Program-made: the position numbers and the translations under genes
Notes under the pieces: generated by a model
Database searches by the model: none
What the model was told of the DNA's origin: nothing
Seen by the model: the letters and a program-made list of their open reading frames with translations, nothing else
NCBI GenBank assembly: GCA_947487155.1
Contig: CANKVS010000002.1
Span: forward strand, 1 to 64,000
Direction of reading: 5' to 3'
DNA length: 64,000 nucleotides
Source of the DNA: an uncultured Flaviramulus sp.
GTDB lineage: Bacteria > Bacteroidota > Bacteroidia > Flavobacteriales > Flavobacteriaceae
Part shown: in pieces, positions 15,402 to 24,879 of the stretch
Numbering within the stretch: position 1 is the first letter of the stretch
Layout: each line of letters begins with the position of its first letter

Positions 15402-15599
15402 TCGATTATTTTATTAATTAGGAAACAGTTTAGCCTACTTTTACTTCATCTTAACGAGTGCCCCATAATACTCCCTTAACTCATTAAGAAAAATTAATTC
15501 ATTTATTGGCAGTAATGTCAACCCCTCAATTTTATAGTAAAAAAATCTGTATGCTTTTTTATGCATTCGATTTTAAAGTTAATTATCCATTTTTCCCTT

Positions 15600-15630
15600 A
15601 ACTAAGATTTTGTTTTTAAAATCCTAGTTG
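15600..15630 (+). other. Hairpin in the long leader before the 49-aa gene
   Basis: AACTAAGATTTT pairs with AAAATCCTAGTT (one mismatch). The 347-base gap 15342-15688 holds the promoter above, a second small hairpin around 15550-15576 and this one, then an A/T-rich leader. No other gene is seen in it. Confidence 0.4.
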
Positions 15631-15688
15631 CAGTTTATGTTTTTAAATAAATAACGAAAAATAATAATTAACCTTAAAATTGAAAATT

Positions 15689-15838
15689 ATGAAAGCCCTA
15701 AAAATTACTTTAATTGCAACCTTATTTTTAGCAACATTAGCATCTTGTACTAAACAAGATTTAGGAGAAGATGATGTATTAGTTACACCTACTGATACTC
15801 AGGCTCTTTTAAAAGACGGTCAAGTTACTGAAAGATAG
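15689..15838 (+). CDS. 49-aa small lipoprotein
   Basis: A short gene of 49 codons. The product begins MKALKITLIATLFLATLASC, a clean lipoprotein signal with lipobox LASC (Cys 20), followed by an acidic tail TKQDLGEDDVLVTPTDT ending in VTER. A terminator-like hairpin follows about 25 bases after the stop. It is preceded by a long structured leader and lies 113 bases before the TPR sensor kinase. It may be an envelope signal peptide or partner for that kinase, or a remnant of a longer lipoprotein; neither can be decided. Function unknown. Confidence 0.6.
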   Translation: MKALKITLIATLFLATLASCTKQDLGEDDVLVTPTDTQALLKDGQVTER

Positions 15839-15863
15839 AAGATATCATTTAGAATTTTAATAA

Positions 15864-15896
15864 AATGCCCTTGTCATTAGATAAGGGCTTTATGTT
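15864..15896 (+). terminator. Terminator after the 49-aa lipoprotein gene
   Basis: A GCCCTT / AAGGGC stem with a 10-base loop, then TTTATGTTGTT. The stem is short and the T-tract interrupted, so termination may be partial and allow read-through into the kinase gene. Confidence 0.5.
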
Positions 15897-15951
15897 GTTA
15901 TAAAAATCAAAAAATTATAGATACATTTGAGATATTAAATATCTAAATATT

Positions 15952-17964
15952 TTGAAACTTAAAGTATTATATTTTTTTATTTTTTTTTCATCAGTATCTT
16001 TTGCTCAAGAAGACTTTAGGTCTAGTATTGATAGTATTGAATTTTATTTAATTAATTCAAAGAAAAACAGATCTAATAATTTTGAAGAAAGGTTATCATA
16101 TGCACTTCGAGCTCAAGAATTATCTGAGATATACAGAGTAGATACTTTAAAAGTAAAAAGTTATATTAATTTGTCTTCGATATACCGAGAAAAAGGTAGT
16201 GCAAATTTATTTTTAAAATATAGCCATAGAGGTTTGAAATTGGCTACCAAAATTGATGATAACTCTCTGTTGGCCCAAATCAATAAGAATCTGGGGTATT
16301 ATTATTATGATATATCAGTAGATAGCGCCTATTATTATGATAATAAAGCAGAAAAATTATTCAGAGGATTAAATGATAAATTTAATACGGCTGTTGTCCT
16401 TTTAGATATCTCAATACTTCAGCGTATTGATAAAGATTATACAGGTAGTGAATTAACAAGTATTAATGCATTGTCTTTGCTAGATCAATTGGATGAAACG
16501 GAAGAGGTTAAAACATATAAGTCATACATCTACAATAATCTTGGTATCGTTTTTAAGGAACTTTTTCAATGGGAAGAATCTATAAAATACAATAATAAGG
16601 CATTAGATATAAAGAAGTCGCTAAAAGGAACAAATACAGCAACAATAGATAGCCAAAAAAATAATTTAGCAAACGTTTATAAAAATTCAAAGAATTATAG
16701 TTTAGCTTTAGAATATTACAGCGAACTATTATCTCGGAAAAACTTGATTAATGATCGTCCAGATTTTTATGCAATGGTACTTGATAATTATGCTCACACA
16801 TTGTATTTATCCAAAAACCTAGAACGATTACCTGGTCTATATTTAAAGGCATTAAGTGTTTCAGATACTATTGATGATATATATAACAATGTTATATTAA
16901 ACCTTCATTTAGCTGAATATTATAATGATAATAACAAAAAGGATTCAGCTAAATATTATGCTTATAGAGCAAAAGGGATTTCTGATGGGTTTTCAAAAGA
17001 TACTTATTTAGAATCCTTACTTGTGCTTTCAAAAATTGAAAATGATAGTATCGCTGTAAAATACTATGATGAATATATAGAACTAAACGATAGCCTAATA
17101 AAAAATGAAAGAAATATTAGAAATAAGTTTACAAGAATTCAATATGAAACCAATCAAAAAGAGCAAGAAAACATTCAGTTATCAAGAGAACGCTCATGGC
17201 TCTTAATAATTTCTGTGGTATTAATAATGGCCTCTTTTTTAATATATATTATTATCACGCAAAGAAATAAAAATAAAGAGTTAAAGTTTATTCAGCAACA
17301 GCAAGAAGCAAATGAAGAGATTTACAACCTAATGCTTTCGCAAAACGATAATATTGAAGAGGCAAGAACTTTAGAGAAAAAACGAATTTCAGAAGAGTTA
17401 CACGATGGTGTTTTAGGTCGTTTATTTGGTACACGTTTAAGTTTAGATAGCCTTAATACGGGAACAAGTGTAGAGGCTATAAAAACAAGAGGTCAGTATA
17501 TTGTTGAATTAAAAACCATTGAAGATGATATTAGGAAAGTATCACACGAATTAAATACCGATTTTGTCTCAGGATCAGGTTTTATAGACATTATTAAAGC
17601 CTTAATAGAAAACCAAACCAAAGCATATGGGTTTAAGTATGAATTAAATCATAATGATGATATAAATTGGGAAGAAGTATCAAACAAAACTAAAATACAT
17701 ATTTATAGAATTATACAAGAAGCGTTGCAAAATATTTATAAGCATGCTAAGGCAACTTTAGTGAAAATTAGCTTTGAAATTAAAAATAACGTATTTTGTT
17801 TAATGATTAGCGATAATGGTTCTGGTTTTGATGTAAATAAAGCAAAGAAAGGTATTGGTATAAAAAATATTAAATCTAGGGTTAATGAAATTAAAGGCGA
17901 GTTAACTTTAAATTCTGAAATAAATAAAGGCACAACTATAATAATTAAAGTTAATACAGATTAA
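15952..17964 (+). CDS. TPR-repeat sensor histidine kinase (HisKA_3 / NarX-like)
   Basis: 670 aa. A signal peptide (MKLKVLYFFIFFSSVSFAQ) is followed by TPR repeats in the periplasmic part (about 40-390; YIYNNLGIVFKELFQWEESIKYNNKALDI is typical), one membrane span at about 422-442 (WLLIISVVLIMASFLIYIII), a short coiled coil, the dimerisation/phospho-acceptor motif EKKRISEELHDGVLGRL with His484, and a HATPase_c domain (IHIYRIIQEALQNIYKHA, DNGSGFD, GIGIKNIKSR). The frame starts with TTG at 15952; no ATG lies between it and the signal peptide, so TTG is the likely start. It pairs with the response regulator encoded 9 bases downstream. The TPR sensor suggests detection of a peptide or protein in the periplasm. 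Confidence 0.9.
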   Translation: MKLKVLYFFIFFSSVSFAQEDFRSSIDSIEFYLINSKKNRSNNFEERLSYALRAQELSEIYRVDTLKVKSYINLSSIYREKGSANLFLKYSHRGLKLATKIDDNSLLAQINKNLGYYYYDISVDSAYYYDNKAEKLFRGLNDKFNTAVVLLDISILQRIDKDYTGSELTSINALSLLDQLDETEEVKTYKSYIYNNLGIVFKELFQWEESIKYNNKALDIKKSLKGTNTATIDSQKNNLANVYKNSKNYSLALEYYSELLSRKNLINDRPDFYAMVLDNYAHTLYLSKNLERLPGLYLKALSVSDTIDDIYNNVILNLHLAEYYNDNNKKDSAKYYAYRAKGISDGFSKDTYLESLLVLSKIENDSIAVKYYDEYIELNDSLIKNERNIRNKFTRIQYETNQKEQENIQLSRERSWLLIISVVLIMASFLIYIIITQRNKNKELKFIQQQQEANEEIYNLMLSQNDNIEEARTLEKKRISEELHDGVLGRLFGTRLSLDSLNTGTSVEAIKTRGQYIVELKTIEDDIRKVSHELNTDFVSGSGFIDIIKALIENQTKAYGFKYELNHNDDINWEEVSNKTKIHIYRIIQEALQNIYKHAKATLVKISFEIKNNVFCLMISDNGSGFDVNKAKKGIGIKNIKSRVNEIKGELTLNSEINKGTTIIIKVNTD

Positions 17965-17973
17965 TTTAAGTAA

Positions 17974-18648
17974 ATGGCAGAGACTATTAAAATATTAATG
18001 ATAGACGATCATCCCATGATTATTGAGGGGTATCAAAATACCTTGCTTTTTTCTAAAAAAGATTCTCAGGAACTTGTAATAGATATTGCAAATAATTGTG
18101 ATGAAGCAGTATCTTACATGGATAAATCTATTGAAAAAGGATTGCCTTACGATGTGTTATTTGTAGATATAAGCCTGCCACCATCAACCGATGGGTTAAT
18201 GAGTTCAGGTGAAGATCTTGCAGAATATGCTCGTAGCATTTTACCAAACGCAAAAATTATAGTATTAACCATGTTTAATGAATCCTTTAGAATTCATAAT
18301 ATTATTAAAACTATTGATCCAGAAGGGTTTTTAATAAAAAGTGATTTAACATCAAGTGAGTTAGCAAGTGCTTTCCAAGCAGTACTTAATAATCCGCCAT
18401 TTTATAGTGGTACCGTCAATAGTCATATTAGAAAAACAATAACAAGCGATATAGTTATTGATGAGAAAAACAGAAAAATACTTCATTTATTATCTCAAGG
18501 TGTAAAAACCAAAAATTTAGCAGCCCATTTAGATATTTCTTTAAGTGCTATTGAAAAACGAAAAAAACAACTAAGAGAGTTGTTTTCTGTTGATGACGGG
18601 CAAGACGAAACGTTAATTAATAATGCTCGAAAAAAGGGTTTTGTATAA
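17974..18648 (+). CDS. NarL/FixJ-type response regulator
   Basis: 224 aa. Receiver domain with acidic pocket D11-D12 and phospho-acceptor Asp65 (VLFVDISLPP), followed by a LuxR/NarL-type HTH near the C-terminus (KILHLLSQGVKTKNLAAHLDISLSAIEKRKKQLRELF). It is encoded 9 bases after its histidine kinase and is almost certainly co-transcribed and phosphorylated by it. Targets are unknown. The HTH is somewhat divergent from the usual LuxR signature (KTKNLA in place of TNKEIA). Confidence 0.9.
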   Translation: MAETIKILMIDDHPMIIEGYQNTLLFSKKDSQELVIDIANNCDEAVSYMDKSIEKGLPYDVLFVDISLPPSTDGLMSSGEDLAEYARSILPNAKIIVLTMFNESFRIHNIIKTIDPEGFLIKSDLTSSELASAFQAVLNNPPFYSGTVNSHIRKTITSDIVIDEKNRKILHLLSQGVKTKNLAAHLDISLSAIEKRKKQLRELFSVDDGQDETLINNARKKGFV

Positions 18649-19055
18649 GTAAATACTTACTTTTTAAAGTTAACAAATGTTAATTTTCACTTTTTTCACT
18701 TTTTTTTCATCTTAAAAACTAGTAGTATACTTGAATTCTATATTTTAACCGTAAAGGCGTTGCGGGTTTCCCGCAGTTTGAAAACATATATAATACGTAA
18801 CTTCGTAATATCAACACTTCAAATTAGTTAATCCCTCAATTTTTTGTTGATAATAGCAATTTACATACCCTGTGGACCTGAGAGACCCACAGGGTTTTCT
18901 TTTTTAAACAAAAATCGTAATCTCTTTTAATATACACCCAACTTTTGCGATTGATCCAAAATAATCTTCAAATTTTATTTTAGGACGAATCATTATATTT
19001 TCCTATTTTAGGCATCGTTTAAAAAAAATATTAACTTAAACTAACTAATTAAATT
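18649..19055 (+). other. 407-base intergenic region; candidate small RNA and terminator, no gene
   Basis: No coding sequence seen. It contains a GC-rich hairpin TGCGGG-TTT-CCCGCA (18761-18775) and a strong terminator (18867-18906). A near-consensus -7 sequence (TATACTTG, about 18727-18734) could start a transcript of about 160 bases spanning both. Alternatively this is just the 3' end of the two-component operon. The last ~100 bases are the leader of hppA. Confidence 0.4.
18867..18906 (+). terminator. Strong terminator upstream of hppA
   Basis: CCCTGTGG / CCACAGGG stem, 11-base loop, then TTTTCTTTTTT. It lies 220 bases after the response regulator gene. Confidence 0.8.
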
Positions 19056-21377
19056 ATGGAATACATAGTGAAATTTTTACCACTTTTTGGGGTTTTAGCT
19101 TTAATCTTCGTTTTGTTAAAAAGCGGATGGGTTTCGAAACAAGAAGTTGGCGATGAAAAAATGTCTCGTATAGCTAAGAATATTGCAGAAGGAGCCATGG
19201 CATTTTTAAAAGCTGAATACAAAGTTTTAGCAATTTTTGTGACGGCAGTAGCTGTCTTATTATATTTTAAAGGCTCATCAGAAGTAGGGTCAAGCGGTAT
19301 TGTAGCCGTATCATTTATTATTGGAGCTATTTGTTCTGCCTTAGCAGGGTTCATTGGGATGAAAGTAGCAACCAAAGCCAATGTTAGAACTACACAAGCT
19401 GCAAGAACATCATTAGGACGTGCATTAGAAGTGGCATTTGCTGGTGGTGCTGTAATGGGCTTGGGTGTTGTTGGTTTAGGTATTTTAGGCTTAAGTGGCT
19501 TATTTATGGTATATCAATCGATGTGGCCTGGAGCTGAGAATTTAACATTGGTATTAAATGTGCTTTCTGGCTTTTCATTAGGTGCTTCATCTATTGCATT
19601 ATTTGCGCGTGTTGGTGGCGGTATTTATACTAAAGCTGCTGATGTTGGCGCTGATTTAGTTGGTAAAGTTGAAGCTGGTATCCCAGAAGATCACCCGTTA
19701 AATCCTGCAACTATTGCAGATAATGTTGGTGATAATGTTGGCGATGTTGCTGGTATGGGAGCCGATTTATTCGAATCGTATGTTGGTTCTATTATAGGTA
19801 CTATGGTTTTAGGAGCTTTTATCTTAACACCTAGTTTTGATGGCTTAGGTGCTGTGTATTTACCTTTAGTACTTGGTGCTGTAGGTATTATAATGTCTAT
19901 CCTTGGAACTTTTTTTGTAAAAGTAAAAGATGGAGGAAACCCTCAAACGGCATTAAACATTGGAGAATTTGGTTCTGCAGGATTAATGGTTGTAGCATCT
20001 TATTTTATAATTAATGCATTAATTCCTGAGTCTGTTGAAGGATTACCTTTCGGAGCTATGGGAGTGTTTTGGGCAACAATTGCTGGTTTAATTGCTGGTT
20101 TAGGTGTTGGTAAAATAACAGAATACTATACGGCTACAGGTAAAAAACCTGTAATGTCTATTGTTAAACAATCTGAAACAGGTTCTGCAACAAATATTAT
20201 TGCTGGTTTAGGTGTTGGTATGATGAGTACAGCAATTCCAATTTTATTAATTGCTGCGGCTATTATGGTGTCTCATCATTATGCTGGTTTATATGGTATC
20301 GCTATTGCAGCGGTTGGTATGTTAGCAAATACGGGTATTCAATTAGCTGTTGATGCATACGGACCAATTTGTGATAATGCAGGTGGTATTGCTGAAATGG
20401 CAGAATTACCAAGTGAAGTTAGAGAGCGTACAGATAAATTAGATGCTGTTGGTAATACAACTGCCGCTGTAGGTAAAGGTTTTGCAATTGCTTCTGCAGC
20501 ATTAACGGCTTTAGCTTTATTTGCTGCATTTATGAAAACTGCTGGTGTAACTGCTATTGATGTTTCTCAGCCAAAAATTATGGCTGGATTATTAGTCGGT
20601 GGTATGTTACCATTTGTGTTTTCTGCATTATCGATGAATGCTGTTGGTCGTGCAGCTATGGCAATGATTGAAGAAGTTAGACGCCAATTTAGAGATATTC
20701 CTAAATTGAAAGCAGCTTTAGAAGTTATGAGAGCTGTTGATTCTGATATGTCTAAAGCTACAAAAGAGCAAAGAGCAATTTTTGATGAAGCTGATGGTGT
20801 TGCAGATTACGGAAAATGTATTGATATATCTACAAAAGCATCTATTAAAGAAATGGTGTTACCAGGTTTATTAGCAATAGTTGTTCCTGTGGCTGTTGGA
20901 TTTTTAGGTGGCGCAGAAATGCTAGGAGGTTTACTTGCAGGTGTTACTACTTGTGGTGTACTTATGGCTATTTTCCAATCTAATGCTGGTGGTGCTTGGG
21001 ATAATGCTAAGAAAACTATAGAAGAAGAGGGTAGAAAAGGAACAGAAGCTCATAAAGCAGCTGTAGTAGGCGATACCGTTGGAGATCCGTTTAAAGATAC
21101 GTCAGGGCCTTCTTTAAATATATTGTTGAAACTAATGTCGGTTGTAGCTTTAGTTATAGCGCCTAGTATTGCACTAACTACAGAAGGTGTTGCAGCTTAT
21201 GTTGAAGAAAAAGTAACTACTGAAGTTGTTGCTTTTGAAAATTTAAAAGACATTGAAGTAAAACAAGTTCTTGAACAGGATGCGGCTATAACTAATTCAG
21301 ATGTTTTAGAATTAAATACTCAAGAAAATACTACTGAAGTTGTTATTAATAAAGAAAATATTAATATGATTAATTAA
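19056..21377 (+). CDS. hppA: Membrane-bound ion-pumping pyrophosphatase
   Basis: 773 aa, about 16 membrane spans. It hydrolyses cytosolic pyrophosphate and pumps H+ and/or Na+. The signature [20 protein letters not shown] and the metal-binding segment [22 protein letters not shown] are intact, as is the C-terminal GGAWDNAKK ... [17 protein letters not shown]. The segment [10 protein letters not shown] has Ala (residue 470) where K+-independent enzymes have Lys, so this should be a K+-dependent type; that class includes the Na+ pumps, but the ion cannot be fixed by eye. After the last span there is an unusual ~60-residue hydrophilic tail (from [17 protein letters not shown] to the end) of unknown role. 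Confidence 0.93.
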   Translation: MEYIVKFLPLFGVLALIFVLLKSGWVSKQEVGDEKMSRIAKNIAEGAMAFLKAEYKVLAIFVTAVAVLLYFKGSSEVGSSGIVAVSFIIGAICSALAGFIGMKVATKANVRTTQAARTSLGRALEVAFAGGAVMGLGVVGLGILGLSGLFMVYQSMWPGAENLTLVLNVLSGFSLGASSIALFARVGGGIYTKAADVGADLVGKVEAGIPEDHPLNPATIADNVGDNVGDVAGMGADLFESYVGSIIGTMVLGAFILTPSFDGLGAVYLPLVLGAVGIIMSILGTFFVKVKDGGNPQTALNIGEFGSAGLMVVASYFIINALIPESVEGLPFGAMGVFWATIAGLIAGLGVGKITEYYTATGKKPVMSIVKQSETGSATNIIAGLGVGMMSTAIPILLIAAAIMVSHHYAGLYGIAIAAVGMLANTGIQLAVDAYGPICDNAGGIAEMAELPSEVRERTDKLDAVGNTTAAVGKGFAIASAALTALALFAAFMKTAGVTAIDVSQPKIMAGLLVGGMLPFVFSALSMNAVGRAAMAMIEEVRRQFRDIPKLKAALEVMRAVDSDMSKATKEQRAIFDEADGVADYGKCIDISTKASIKEMVLPGLLAIVVPVAVGFLGGAEMLGGLLAGVTTCGVLMAIFQSNAGGAWDNAKKTIEEEGRKGTEAHKAAVVGDTVGDPFKDTSGPSLNILLKLMSVVALVIAPSIALTTEGVAAYVEEKVTTEVVAFENLKDIEVKQVLEQDAAITNSDVLELNTQENTTEVVINKENINMIN

Positions 21378-21400
21378 ATAGTCATTATAAATAATAAAGA

Positions 21401-21436
21401 AAAAGGTTGTCTGAAAATTTTAGACAGCCTTTTTTG
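21401..21436 (+). terminator. hppA terminator
   Basis: AAAGGTTGTCT / AGACAGCCTTT stem (one U-G pair) followed by T6. The opposite strand has a run of T as well and may serve the convergent gene ending at 21512. Confidence 0.85.
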
Positions 21437-21511
21437 TTTTCAAAATTCATTATAATACCATTTCTTGTTTTGTTAAACTAATGTTTGAAACACCTTTAGT
21501 TGCATGTATAA

Positions 21512-22096
21512 CTATGGTTTTAACGCAAACTTATATTGTATTGAAATGCTACCAATCCAATCTTGAGCAACATCTTCACCGTTAGTAATAACATTTATTT
21601 CTCTTCCAAAACCCGCTGTAATACCAATTTTAGATGCTGTACTTTTTAAATTAAAAAAATAACCAGCTTCTAGCCATGGTTGTAATACAAAAACAGAAGA
21701 TGTCCCTGTTATTTCATTTGCTAAACCAATGTTATCTTTCCAATCTATCCATAAATTCCAAGCATCGGTATTAAAACCTATAATAAGATTGCCTTTATTG
21801 AATAAAAAATGTCTTCTATAGCCAAAAGAACCTCCAAAACCAGCACCTTTTTCATTATCATGTTCTGAACTAAAATCTTTTCTATCAGTAATATTTGCTC
21901 CCAATCTATATAAAAATGAAGCGTTTTCAGATACAAAATGTTCATAATTTATAGTTGGAATAATTCCAGCTGGATAAAATTGCGCAGAAACCCCTAAATA
22001 ATTTTGTTTATAAGCCTTATTTTTAATGTCTGTTTGCGAATATAAACTCATTGTGGTAAGTAAAAGTAATGAGTAAATAATGATTGGTTGCTTCAT
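21512..22096 (-). CDS. Putative outer-membrane beta-barrel protein
   Basis: 194 aa, not assigned to a named family. A signal peptide (MKQPIIIYSLLLLTTMSLYSQ) is followed by alternating strands (YLGVSAQFYPAGIIPTINYEHFV, FGGSFGYRRHFLF, GNLIIGFNTDAWNLW), ending with IQYKFALKP. The size suggests an 8-stranded barrel. It is the last gene of the leftward run and overlaps no other frame. It lies 31 bases after the ATP-grasp gene and may be read through from it. Confidence 0.65.
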   Translation of the reverse strand: MKQPIIIYSLLLLTTMSLYSQTDIKNKAYKQNYLGVSAQFYPAGIIPTINYEHFVSENASFLYRLGANITDRKDFSSEHDNEKGAGFGGSFGYRRHFLFNKGNLIIGFNTDAWNLWIDWKDNIGLANEITGTSSVFVLQPWLEAGYFFNLKSTASKIGITAGFGREINVITNGEDVAQDWIGSISIQYKFALKP

Positions 22097-22127
22097 TGAT
22101 CTGTAGTTTTAAAGGTGAAATAAGAAG

Positions 22128-23171
22128 TTATATCAATTTTAAATGTTCTTCTAATAAACTATTAGCTTTCAACATGGCTGTACCATCTTTAAAGCTTAAA
22201 TAATTATGGCCTTTTTTATTATTTACTTTACTAATTTGATATAGTAATTTCCAGTGTTTAATAATTTCTTTCCAAGCAAAAAATAAAGAATGTTTAGAAT
22301 CGTAAATATGAGTTGGTTCACTGCCAGCACCATTAATTTCTATGATACTAAAGTTTTTGCCTTCACCTAATTCTTTAAACGAAGCATGCCTAATATCCAA
22401 TCTGCCGTAATAAAACTTAGGAAGTTGTACGCATATTGAATGTATTGTTTCTTGTATTTTTTCTGTAAGCTTATCCGAATCATCTATAAATCGAGCCCCT
22501 CTAGTATGGCTTCCAAAAGGAACTAAAACAAACGTCTTATCTTTTTCTAAAATTGTATCTAATAGTTTGCCGTATTTCCTTTTTAAAGAAGCTATTTGAA
22601 AATGACTTCTAGGATTTTGTTTTATTAAGTGGTTTATGGTATCTCTGCCATTTCCTATAACCGTTAAAAATTCTTTTGATACAATCCCCGTTATTCTACC
22701 TACATTTTCATTTGGATGACGTACGTAAAATATCCCTATTTCATTTGGATATTCTATAAGTTCTTGAACTAAAAAACGGGTTGAAATTTTATTTATATAA
22801 ACCTCTAACTCATGCCTATTTTCAACTTTTTCAACCCCTAGAGCTTTCATTCCAATGTCTGGCTTTACAATAAACGGAAACTTAATATTGGCGTTTAAAA
22901 TAGCTTCAATGGTATGATCTATTGATGCATTTTTATTTATAAGTAATGTTTTAGGAATGTATTGAGGCGGAATCATATCGTAAATTTCTTTTTTTGATTC
23001 CATGGCCATACCTCCGTTTGTAATAGAAGGATTTGCCGCATTAAAAAAGAAAAACGAGCGTGCTTTTATAGCATAATACAGCCATACAGGGAAAATGGGA
23101 TAGTAAATAGCTTGCATTGGCCAATATTCCCAATGAAATACTCTGTAAAATAGTAGCTTTAAATAGGTCAT
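22128..23171 (-). CDS. ATP-grasp domain protein
   Basis: 347 aa. The region from ~95 onward has an ATP-grasp fold: FPFIVKPDIGMKALGVEKV gives the ATP-binding Lys and the small loop, LVQELIEYPNEIGIFYVR follows, then GRLDIRH and the metal-binding IIEINGAGSEPTHIYD. The N-terminal ~60 residues are aromatic-rich (HWEYWPMQAIYYPIFPVWLYY) and may associate with the membrane. Such enzymes join a carboxylate to an amine or thiol; related proteins are annotated as D-Ala-D-Ala-ligase-like. The substrate is unknown. It follows the DinB-like and LysE-like genes in the same direction, 32 bases downstream of the former. Confidence 0.75.
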   Translation of the reverse strand: MTYLKLLFYRVFHWEYWPMQAIYYPIFPVWLYYAIKARSFFFFNAANPSITNGGMAMESKKEIYDMIPPQYIPKTLLINKNASIDHTIEAILNANIKFPFIVKPDIGMKALGVEKVENRHELEVYINKISTRFLVQELIEYPNEIGIFYVRHPNENVGRITGIVSKEFLTVIGNGRDTINHLIKQNPRSHFQIASLKRKYGKLLDTILEKDKTFVLVPFGSHTRGARFIDDSDKLTEKIQETIHSICVQLPKFYYGRLDIRHASFKELGEGKNFSIIEINGAGSEPTHIYDSKHSLFFAWKEIIKHWKLLYQISKVNNKKGHNYLSFKDGTAMLKANSLLEEHLKLI

Positions 23172-23203
23172 ATTAATTCGTTATTTATTCTATTTAAATA
23201 GAA

Positions 23204-23689
23204 TTATTCTGCACATTGCTTTTTGTATTCTAGTGTTGAAGGTGCCACACCAAATGTTTCACATAATAAAACGTCCGTTAATTGTACCACTCCAACTTTT
23301 ATTAAGGCTTGATGATGTATAAGATGCTCTAAATTATACATAACCTCTCTGTTATAGTTTGATTTAATACGTACCTCATCACCATTTAAGTTGTAGGTTA
23401 CGTAAAGCTCTTTATCTGGTTGCACAAGGTGTTTTTGAATGTTGTTAAGTTGCTCGATGGCATAGGTAATATCTTGCTCAATGCGCTTATCTCTTTTGCG
23501 TTTATCGTAGCAAACTTCTTCGATGCTATAACCTTCTAAAAGACATTGGTATAATTCTATAACATGCCTAGTGTGTTGCCCAATTGATGCTTTAGAAAGT
23601 GCTTTACAGGGTTTAGAATAACATGCTTCAGGAAGTTCTAAAAGCACATCTTTAAATAGTTTAATGGTTTGTATTGATGATTTGAACAT
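23204..23689 (-). CDS. DinB-like four-helix metal-binding protein
   Basis: 161 aa. Helical, with spaced His residues that would bind one metal ion in the DinB/YfiT fold: SIGQHTRHVIELYQCL near residue 35 and YNLEHLIHHQALIKVGV near residue 125. The length is typical of the superfamily. Many members are thiol-dependent transferases, but no thiol system is encoded nearby. It is 5 bases from the LysE-family gene (start at 23689, previous stop at 23695), so they share an operon. Confidence 0.65.
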   Translation of the reverse strand: MFKSSIQTIKLFKDVLLELPEACYSKPCKALSKASIGQHTRHVIELYQCLLEGYSIEEVCYDKRKRDKRIEQDITYAIEQLNNIQKHLVQPDKELYVTYNLNGDEVRIKSNYNREVMYNLEHLIHHQALIKVGVVQLTDVLLCETFGVAPSTLEYKKQCAE

Positions 23690-23694
23690 GATAG

Positions 23695-24348
23695 TTATTG
23701 AAATTTTAATTTTAAATGCTTTTTATAAAAAAGAAACATTAAGTATAATGAAAAGCCTAAATAGAGTGTGCTTAATAATAGTGTTATTATAAAACGATAT
23801 TCTTGATAGCTTTGAAAAATATAGTTACCAGCATAAATAAAAATTAGTATACCAAGCATAGATCCTAAACCTATTCCTATAATATAAGAGGCACGATTTT
23901 TAGGTTTATTATCTAATATACTTTTATTAATAAGAACACGATTCCAGCCCATCCAAAACGGAATATGCATGGGGTTTAAAGCACTTAATAATAATCCTAA
24001 AATAAATGTTGACTGTATGGTAGGAAATATGTTGGAAGTTGTTCCAATTTCAGAAACAGTTTCTAACGACATAAAGCTAGAAATAGCTAAATACAGTAAT
24101 AATGCAACTCCTAGCGGGAATAAGTAAAAAGATAATTTGCCGTTTAAATTAATTTTTTTTGCACCAATTAATGTTATTCTCACAACAATTAATTCTATTA
24201 AAACAACGGCTAAAGCAAATATAACGGCATCTGTAATACTTTTAGATGCAGCAATTTGAAAGGCAGTTATGTTAAGCGTTCCAATAGGAAGTGTTCCTAA
24301 AAAACTTATAAGCAAGCCCGAAGTAAAAACATGTAAATAGCGCCTCAT
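23695..24348 (-). CDS. LysE-family exporter
   Basis: 217 aa with about six membrane spans. The N-terminal FLGTLPIGTLNITAFQIAASKS corresponds to the conserved GPxN-like motif of LysE/RhtB exporters, with Ile-Gly in place of Gly-Pro. These carriers expel amino acids or similar small molecules. An internal NPMHIPFWMGWNRVL is typical of the flavobacterial subgroup. It lies 71 bases after the YHS gene, and the next gene follows within 5 bases. Confidence 0.7.
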   Translation of the reverse strand: MRRYLHVFTSGLLISFLGTLPIGTLNITAFQIAASKSITDAVIFALAVVLIELIVVRITLIGAKKINLNGKLSFYLFPLGVALLLYLAISSFMSLETVSEIGTTSNIFPTIQSTFILGLLLSALNPMHIPFWMGWNRVLINKSILDNKPKNRASYIIGIGLGSMLGILIFIYAGNYIFQSYQEYRFIITLLLSTLYLGFSLYLMFLFYKKHLKLKFQ

Positions 24349-24419
24349 AGACTTAATGATAGGTCAAATCTTTGTTAAGAATTATTGTAATTTTTAAAAT
24401 GATAAAAAGCGAAGTTAAT

Positions 24420-24866
24420 TTAGCTTTTGTTTTTAATAAGTCCCCAGTTTTTATCTGCTTTAGCTTTTAAAGCTTTAGGATATTTTAACCAAGATTTTAA
24501 GGTGTTATTACCCCACGAATTGTAAAAAAGGTATAGTTTTTCATCTCGTATTTCGTAAGTTTCTGGATCTATTGACACCTTTTTACCTTTTTCTCCCACA
24601 GCGTAAGCACACCAGCCACCATATTGCGGTACATATTTTTTAGGTGTTGCTTTAAACGTATCTAAATTTTCTTGAGACGAAAATTTAAATTTTATATTAT
24701 CAAACGTAGTTATGTATTTGTTGTTTCCTTTTTTTACTTCGCCACTAAAATATGCTACAACATCATGCCCTTCTGCAATAAACCCTTTGTCTGTGTTGTA
24801 ATTAACCGATTGGGCGTTTAATGATAGCCCTATTGTTAAAAGTATTATAAAAAGTATATTTTTCAT
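24420..24866 (-). CDS. Secreted YHS-domain protein
   Basis: 148 aa. A signal peptide (MKNILFIILLTIGLSLNAQ) precedes a YHS domain (DVVAYFSGEVKKG, ITTFDNIKFKFSSQENLDTF, YVPQYGGWCAYAVGEKGKK). YHS domains are small metal-associated modules often found in copper or heme handling. It lies 13 bases downstream of the membrane-anchored C/H-motif gene and ends a block with the ferric-reductase/Rieske gene, so I infer a periplasmic metal or redox role in the same system. Only one Cys (CAYA) is present in the domain. Confidence 0.75.
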   Translation of the reverse strand: MKNILFIILLTIGLSLNAQSVNYNTDKGFIAEGHDVVAYFSGEVKKGNNKYITTFDNIKFKFSSQENLDTFKATPKKYVPQYGGWCAYAVGEKGKKVSIDPETYEIRDEKLYLFYNSWGNNTLKSWLKYPKALKAKADKNWGLIKNKS

Positions 24867-24879
24867 TTTTATGTTTTAA

